64,000 bases of DNA, from contig JADDTR010000007.1 of assembly GCA_015345905.1 (NCBI GenBank), positions 310,001 to 374,000 on the forward strand, in the 5' to 3' direction. The position numbers and the translations under genes were made by a program. Positions 59,931-64,000 of this stretch are shown piece after piece. Each line of letters opens with the position of its first letter. Positions within the stretch are counted from its first letter, which is position 1. The DNA comes from Aotearoamyces nothofagi. Taxonomy: Eukaryota; Ascomycota; Leotiomycetes; Leotiales; Tympanidaceae. Below the pieces are notes generated by a model. That model worked only from the letters and a program-made list of their open reading frames with translations, ran no database searches and was not told where the DNA came from.

Positions 59931-59960
59931 AATCACCAACAATCACCAACAATCACCAAC
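59931..59960. repeat. (AATCACCAAC)3
   Basis: Three perfect 10-bp copies occur in tandem. Confidence 0.95.
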
Positions 59961-60064
59961 CCCTCCCCTCACAGGCCAGGCAAAGCCCCCAGCCAAAAAA
60001 AAAAAAAAAAAAAAGAAAACTCTCTCCTCTCCTCTCCTGCACAGCACCGATAGATAGCGACCCC

Positions 60065-60066
<2 letters not shown>

Positions 60067-60133
<67 letters not shown>

Positions 60134-60371
60134 GGGGGGGNNNNNNNNNNNNNNNNNNNNNNNNNNNNNNNNNNNNNNNNNNNNNNNNNNNNNNNNNNNN
60201 NNNNNNNNNNNNNNNNNNNNNNNNNNNNNNNNNNNNNNNNNNNNNNNNNNNNNNNNNNNNNNNNNNNNNNNNNNNNNNNNNNNNNNNNNNNNNNNNNNNN
60301 NNNNNNNNNNNNNNNNNNNNNNNNNNNNNNNNNNNNNNNNNNNNNNNCCCCCCCCCCCCCCCCCCCCCCCC
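60067..60371. other. Assembly gap: poly-G, Ns, poly-C
   Basis: A G run with one T occupies 60067-60140, then 207 unresolved bases (60141-60347), then 24 C (60348-60371). G on the left and C on the right means both contig ends run into the gap as G on their own outgoing strand. This pattern is expected from false G calls at read ends. Confidence 0.9.
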
Positions 60372-60972
60372 AAGAAGCAAGAAAGAAAAGAAAGAAAAAG
60401 ATAGCAAAGCGTAGCCTTATCCTATCCTATCCCAAGGGAAGATTTCCCCCCCATCCCTCCAACCTCACGAAGCCCTCAGCCAAAAAAAAAAGACACCACA
60501 GCCCAGGCAGCGCTGCGCCGCGCTGGTCGCAACGAGGGATATATGAATATGAAAGGAGATTGGAACAGTGTACGGTACGAAAGGAGGCAGGGGGGGGGGA
60601 AAGAGGAGGCGAGAGCACGTCGTGCTGTGCTGGGGGAAGGGTTTGGATGTTGTTGGGTTGTTGGGTTGTGTCGAGCTTGTTATTACGAGTGTCGTTACGA
60701 GTGTCATCAGCACCACGACTCGAGCACTCCTCACTAAACACCACAAGTGCCAGAGTGGCATTACAGGTTCATCACTACAGCTATTATTCTAAGCCATTTA
60801 CATGCCCTGTATTAAGTACTTAACCCACGGTATTTACAAGACACTATACTGTTATATTATTGTATACCATATTATGTATACCATGCCCATACCGTACCAG
60901 CTACCAGCAGCCAGTAACCAGCAACCAGCAACCGACCTATCTACCAACCAACCCATCTACCCATCTACCGAC

Positions 60973-61010
60973 CAAGAAAGAAAGAAAGAAAGAAAGAAAG
61001 AAATAAATAA
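60973..61010. repeat. (GAAA)n / (TAAA)n microsatellite
   Basis: About seven GAAA units followed by TAAA-like units. Confidence 0.85.
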
Positions 61011-62995
61011 ATAGATCCAGCCCCCTCCAAGAGCAAGCGATTCATCTCCCCATCAAATAAAAACCCACAGCTATCAAAAAAAAAAAAAAAGGTCATCGCG
61101 GCTCACGAGGCCATAGCCCCTATTTCTCCAACCACAAGCACCCTTCGCAAACGCACCTCGGCACAAAACCGACGACGAGCAATCCAGACCCGTCACCTTA
61201 CCAGAACATCACAGCACCAGCAGCCGTAATAGTTGCCCGTTTTCGTATATCGTACATCGTATAGATGCGGCTCCATGGGGCTTGGTGAAGGCCGTAGAAG
61301 CCGAAACGGCAGCCGCAAGCAGCCAGACAGACGGCGCACGTGGAAATTAAGCATCCTCTTAAGAGGAACTGCGCGGCGGGGGTGGCGTAGAAACCGAACC
61401 GCTGGTGTTCTCGGGGCGGAACGCTAGGGGCATGCTAACCTGGAGCGGGAGATCGAGGTTGGGTGATCTTGTGCGATTTTCATCGCTGGGTCAGGGGAAA
61501 TTCTCGCATCGGCAGGTTCTAGCAGAGTGAGTGCCAGTTGCGGTATTGATCGGTTGTTACGGAGCTCAATCCCTTCCAACGCCATCACTGTTAACGGCTA
61601 GGATTGAGATCAGATCGAGTCGAGGTGATGGAATAGGTTAGGATACCAAGTGTATGCAAGTCAACTTCGGAGAAATGCTACGACTCCGTATAGAACTCTC
61701 ATAGAAGCAATGTGGTGACGATGGACAAAGTTCCGCATACTGCCTGCATACGTGGACGTTGAATTGATGTTGTCCCGGACGACTGAATAACCTCGAGTGA
61801 CGTGCTCAGGACAGCAGTACTCGGCGACATTTCAAGCCCGGAGAAAAACGAAAACATAATCATTCCCGAGAACAGGCCTCTGGCTACAGCTTCTGGCTGC
61901 ATCTGCAGATAACTCCGTGTATTACACTCTATTGCGTAGCAATATGCTCCTGAAACCAGGTAAAGACGTAGAGAATCAAGAGGAAATGTTTATGGACCTA
62001 CAGCGAATTGAATTCAGACGCGTTCGTCATCAATGGCGTATCATTGATGTAGTGGCTCCAACCACTTCCTCACTTGCCTTGAAGCTGTCAATGACTGGCC
62101 AATATGTTATACTAGATGAGAGGTATGAGCCAGGTACAGCCGTTGTAGATCAAGTGACTTTGCGGCTGGTGTCGTTCAGACTCAACAGGAAGCCTCCCAA
62201 GCCTTCACGAGGGCCTCTCGGATGCTCGGAAATTGCCCATAGACTACTCGAGTCTACCGTTTCCAGATTTTTTGTCCTGTGGTTGTGGTTGTACCCGAGA
62301 GACAACTTCCCACAACGCACGTGACAAGCACCTCCCACAGCCCCTCCGAGCCCTGATGAATTCCCCTTCGACATGGCCTACGAATACTCGAGCAGCACTT
62401 CCGTTGCGAGATTTGAACTACCATCCAGAGGAAGTCGACGCATTCAGCATCTCATTTCCGATGCCGTTCTGGCGCCCTGAGATCAGTGTTTCTCGAGAAA
62501 TCCACACGCAAGGATGAAGGGTTTCGATAATCCCAAGAATTCCGTTTCCATCCCTCGTGGGTGTCCCACACGGCGTGGTGCGAGCAGAAGTAAGGGAAGT
62601 GGCCGTCGATGGCACCATTTCGACAATTCTGCAGCATCCCACCCTTGGTTGAGAAAAAGAACGGGGACGCTGATGTCGCCGCAAACGGCCATACTTCTCG
62701 AAGGTCGTGGCTAGCAGCCGTGATGCGGCTCCCTTGCTTGGCGCAGTGGGGTAGGGCAGGATGGCACGGCGGTGGAATGTGTGGTGGGTAGGTGGACGGG
62801 ATCGCTCTTGCCAGCCGCTCACGAGAGGAATCGGCCGAGTCTGGATGTCCCCTTGGTTGAGGCAGAGGAAAACAGGCGATGGGGGATGAAGAGAGTCGGA
62901 CAGCACCGGCCAGCTGCTGGCGACGAGCGCCAATTCAGCGGCAGTTTTATGCCTGATGCCTGAGGCTGCAGGTGCCTGGCCCGTCAGGAAGACCC

Positions 62996-63030
62996 AGCCA
63001 GCACAGCACAGCACAGCACAGCTCAGCACA
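62996..63030. repeat. (CAGCA)n microsatellite
   Basis: Five or six CAGCA pentamers, the last with one substitution. Confidence 0.85.
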
Positions 63031-63568
63031 CGTTCATGCTCCCCTGCGGCGCGGCTGCAGAGATTAGACAGTCGCCGTCGCCTGGCGTGTGCTGAGCCCA
63101 GACGAGGCCATTCCCAGCCTTGCCGCCGAAGCACGCGTCTATCCGAGTCCTGGATCCACGCTGGCCGGCCGGCGACACTGACACTGGCACTGGCACCGCC
63201 ACTGGCACCGACCGCGACGCTGGCGCCAACGCCGGAAACACACAGCACAGCCGCAGGCAGCGAGCGTCACGCTGGCGCACGGCGGTTCCTGCGACGCCGG
63301 GTAGCCGCCGGTACAGGCGGCAGGCCAGGGCCAGCTCTGGCGCCGGCCACGGGCACGGGCACGAGCGCCCTATGCTGGCTGGGTTTCAGGGTTTCAGCAG
63401 GCGTCGCGAGAGATCTTCCGTCGGCGCGCGTGTCTGGCTGCCAGAGGGGCTGGACGTGGGACAGAGCACGGCGCTTCAGCAGGACGGGCGCGTCAGGACG
63501 GCGCCAGCCTGGACCGGAACAATGGCTATTGTGTGGGCACGTGGTGCTGCCTGGGTTGGGGAGCCACA

Positions 63569-63680
63569 GGCGACAAGGCTGCCAGGCGACAAGGCCACAA
63601 GGCTGCCAGGCCACAAGGCGACAAGGCGACAAGGCGACAAGGCGACAAGGCTGCCAGGCCACAAGGCCACAAGGCTGCCA
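63569..63680. repeat. 8-bp minisatellite with three alternating unit types
   Basis: Fourteen contiguous 8-bp units of the types GGCGACAA, GGCCACAA and GGCTGCCA. The middle contains four GGCGACAA in a row. Confidence 0.92.
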
Positions 63681-63834
63681 GAGGTGGACGGACGTAGCGG
63701 CGTAGCAGACCTGAGGATCCAGGCACTCATCGATCGACTCGATGCTACAGCGGAGCAGCCCCAGCGAAGCGTCGATTATTGCCAGCGGGGAATCCAGCTT
63801 TGCTCTACCAAGGAACCTCGCCCTGCTCCCCTAC

Positions 63835-63937
63835 TTCCTATACTGCCCTACTCCTATACTCCTATACTCCCTAATCCTATACTCCGATACTCCTACACTG
63901 CCCTACTCCTACACTCCGATACTCCTACACTCCCTAG
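63835..63937. repeat. CTCCTAYACT decamer-like minisatellite
   Basis: About ten imperfect units such as CTCCTATACT, CTCCTACACT and CTCCGATACT occur near the right end of the window. Confidence 0.88.
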
Positions 63938-64000
63938 GAACACACACTATTGAATCGCTGCCCAGACTCGACAATGGAGTCCCGCCTTCCTTCCTTGCTT

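Larger units (their letters stand above)
58312..64000. other. Gene-poor, simple-repeat-rich tail with an assembly gap
   Basis: Nearly 5.7 kb show no gene I recognise. The stretch holds a C19 run (58862-58880), a C/A-rich part, a long CTTTT tract, repeated AATCACCAAC, an N gap, GAAA repeats and, at the far right, two minisatellites. A 135-codon frame at 61917-62324 and longer GC-rich frames after 62400 match no family. Confidence 0.6.

Noticed and set aside
59943-60407. Frames across the N gap
   Set aside because: Built from homopolymers and unresolved bases.
61917-62324. 135-codon frame MYYTLLRSN...
   Set aside because: No recognisable family, no splice context, isolated in a repeat-rich region.
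62395-62430. Minus-strand GTTCAAATC resembling a tRNA T-arm
   Set aside because: Stem pairing fails and no cloverleaf can be drawn.
62418-63953. Long frames (276, 249 and 277 codons) at the right end
   Set aside because: They read through GC-rich minisatellites in several phases with repetitive translation and no domain.

Overview
This 64-kb window comes from the nuclear genome of a filamentous ascomycete fungus (Pezizomycotina). The genes carry short GT-AG introns, mostly 46-140 nt, often with a CTAAC-like branch site. Start codons sit in fungal-type contexts, and the protein families are characteristic of moulds: GH81 endoglucanase, CAX exchanger, Zn(II)2Cys6 regulators, YAT and NCS1 permeases, and a giant helicase/CbbX-AAA protein. 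I could not fix the class or genus. I built nineteen complete gene models by following reading frame and splice phase across every junction; all close in frame. One further gene is a broken remnant. I recognised no tRNA, rRNA, CRISPR array, transposon or virus-like element.

Layout. 1-8 kb: secreted GH81 endo-beta-1,3-glucanase (+) and a vacuolar Ca2+/H+ exchanger (-). 8.3-15.7 kb: a 2319-aa, seven-exon ATPase (-) joining an SF1 helicase, an NFX1-like Cys-rich segment and three CbbX/SpoVK-type AAA domains. 16.6-18.1 kb: a conserved fungal protein of uncertain function. 19.2-25.6 kb: FAD-dependent amine/amino-acid oxidase (-), HAD-like hydrolase (-) and amino-acid permease (+). 26.3-31.4 kb: dihydroxyacetone kinase (-) and dihydroxyacetone synthase (+), head to head. 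34-38 kb: an intronless DUF1593 protein, a truncated MFS sugar-transporter fossil and an intronless MlrC-family metallopeptidase. 38.9-42.1 kb: L-arabinitol/xylitol-type dehydrogenase (-) and D-xylose/L-arabinose reductase (+), head to head. 43-47.2 kb: two divergent fungal regulators, only one with a zinc cluster. 48.9-58.3 kb: RidA-like protein (-), dicarboxylic-type amino-acid permease (+), 2-oxoglutarate oxygenase (-) and NCS1 permease (+). 58.3-64 kb: a gene-poor tail full of simple repeats, with an assembly gap.

How the genes may work together. The strongest theme is sugar and one-carbon metabolism at 26-42 kb. Dihydroxyacetone synthase condenses xylulose 5-phosphate with formaldehyde to give dihydroxyacetone and glyceraldehyde 3-phosphate, and the divergent kinase phosphorylates the dihydroxyacetone. 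The reductase/dehydrogenase pair 10 kb away feeds pentoses toward xylulose. The nearby FAD oxidase and permease could, if the oxidase acts on N-methyl substrates, supply formaldehyde. That last link is inference. The two regulators share a promoter containing a perfect 18-bp palindrome of the form CCG-N10-CGG. The kinase/synthase promoter contains a perfect CCG-N4-CGG palindrome. Both are plausible binding sites for zinc-cluster proteins.
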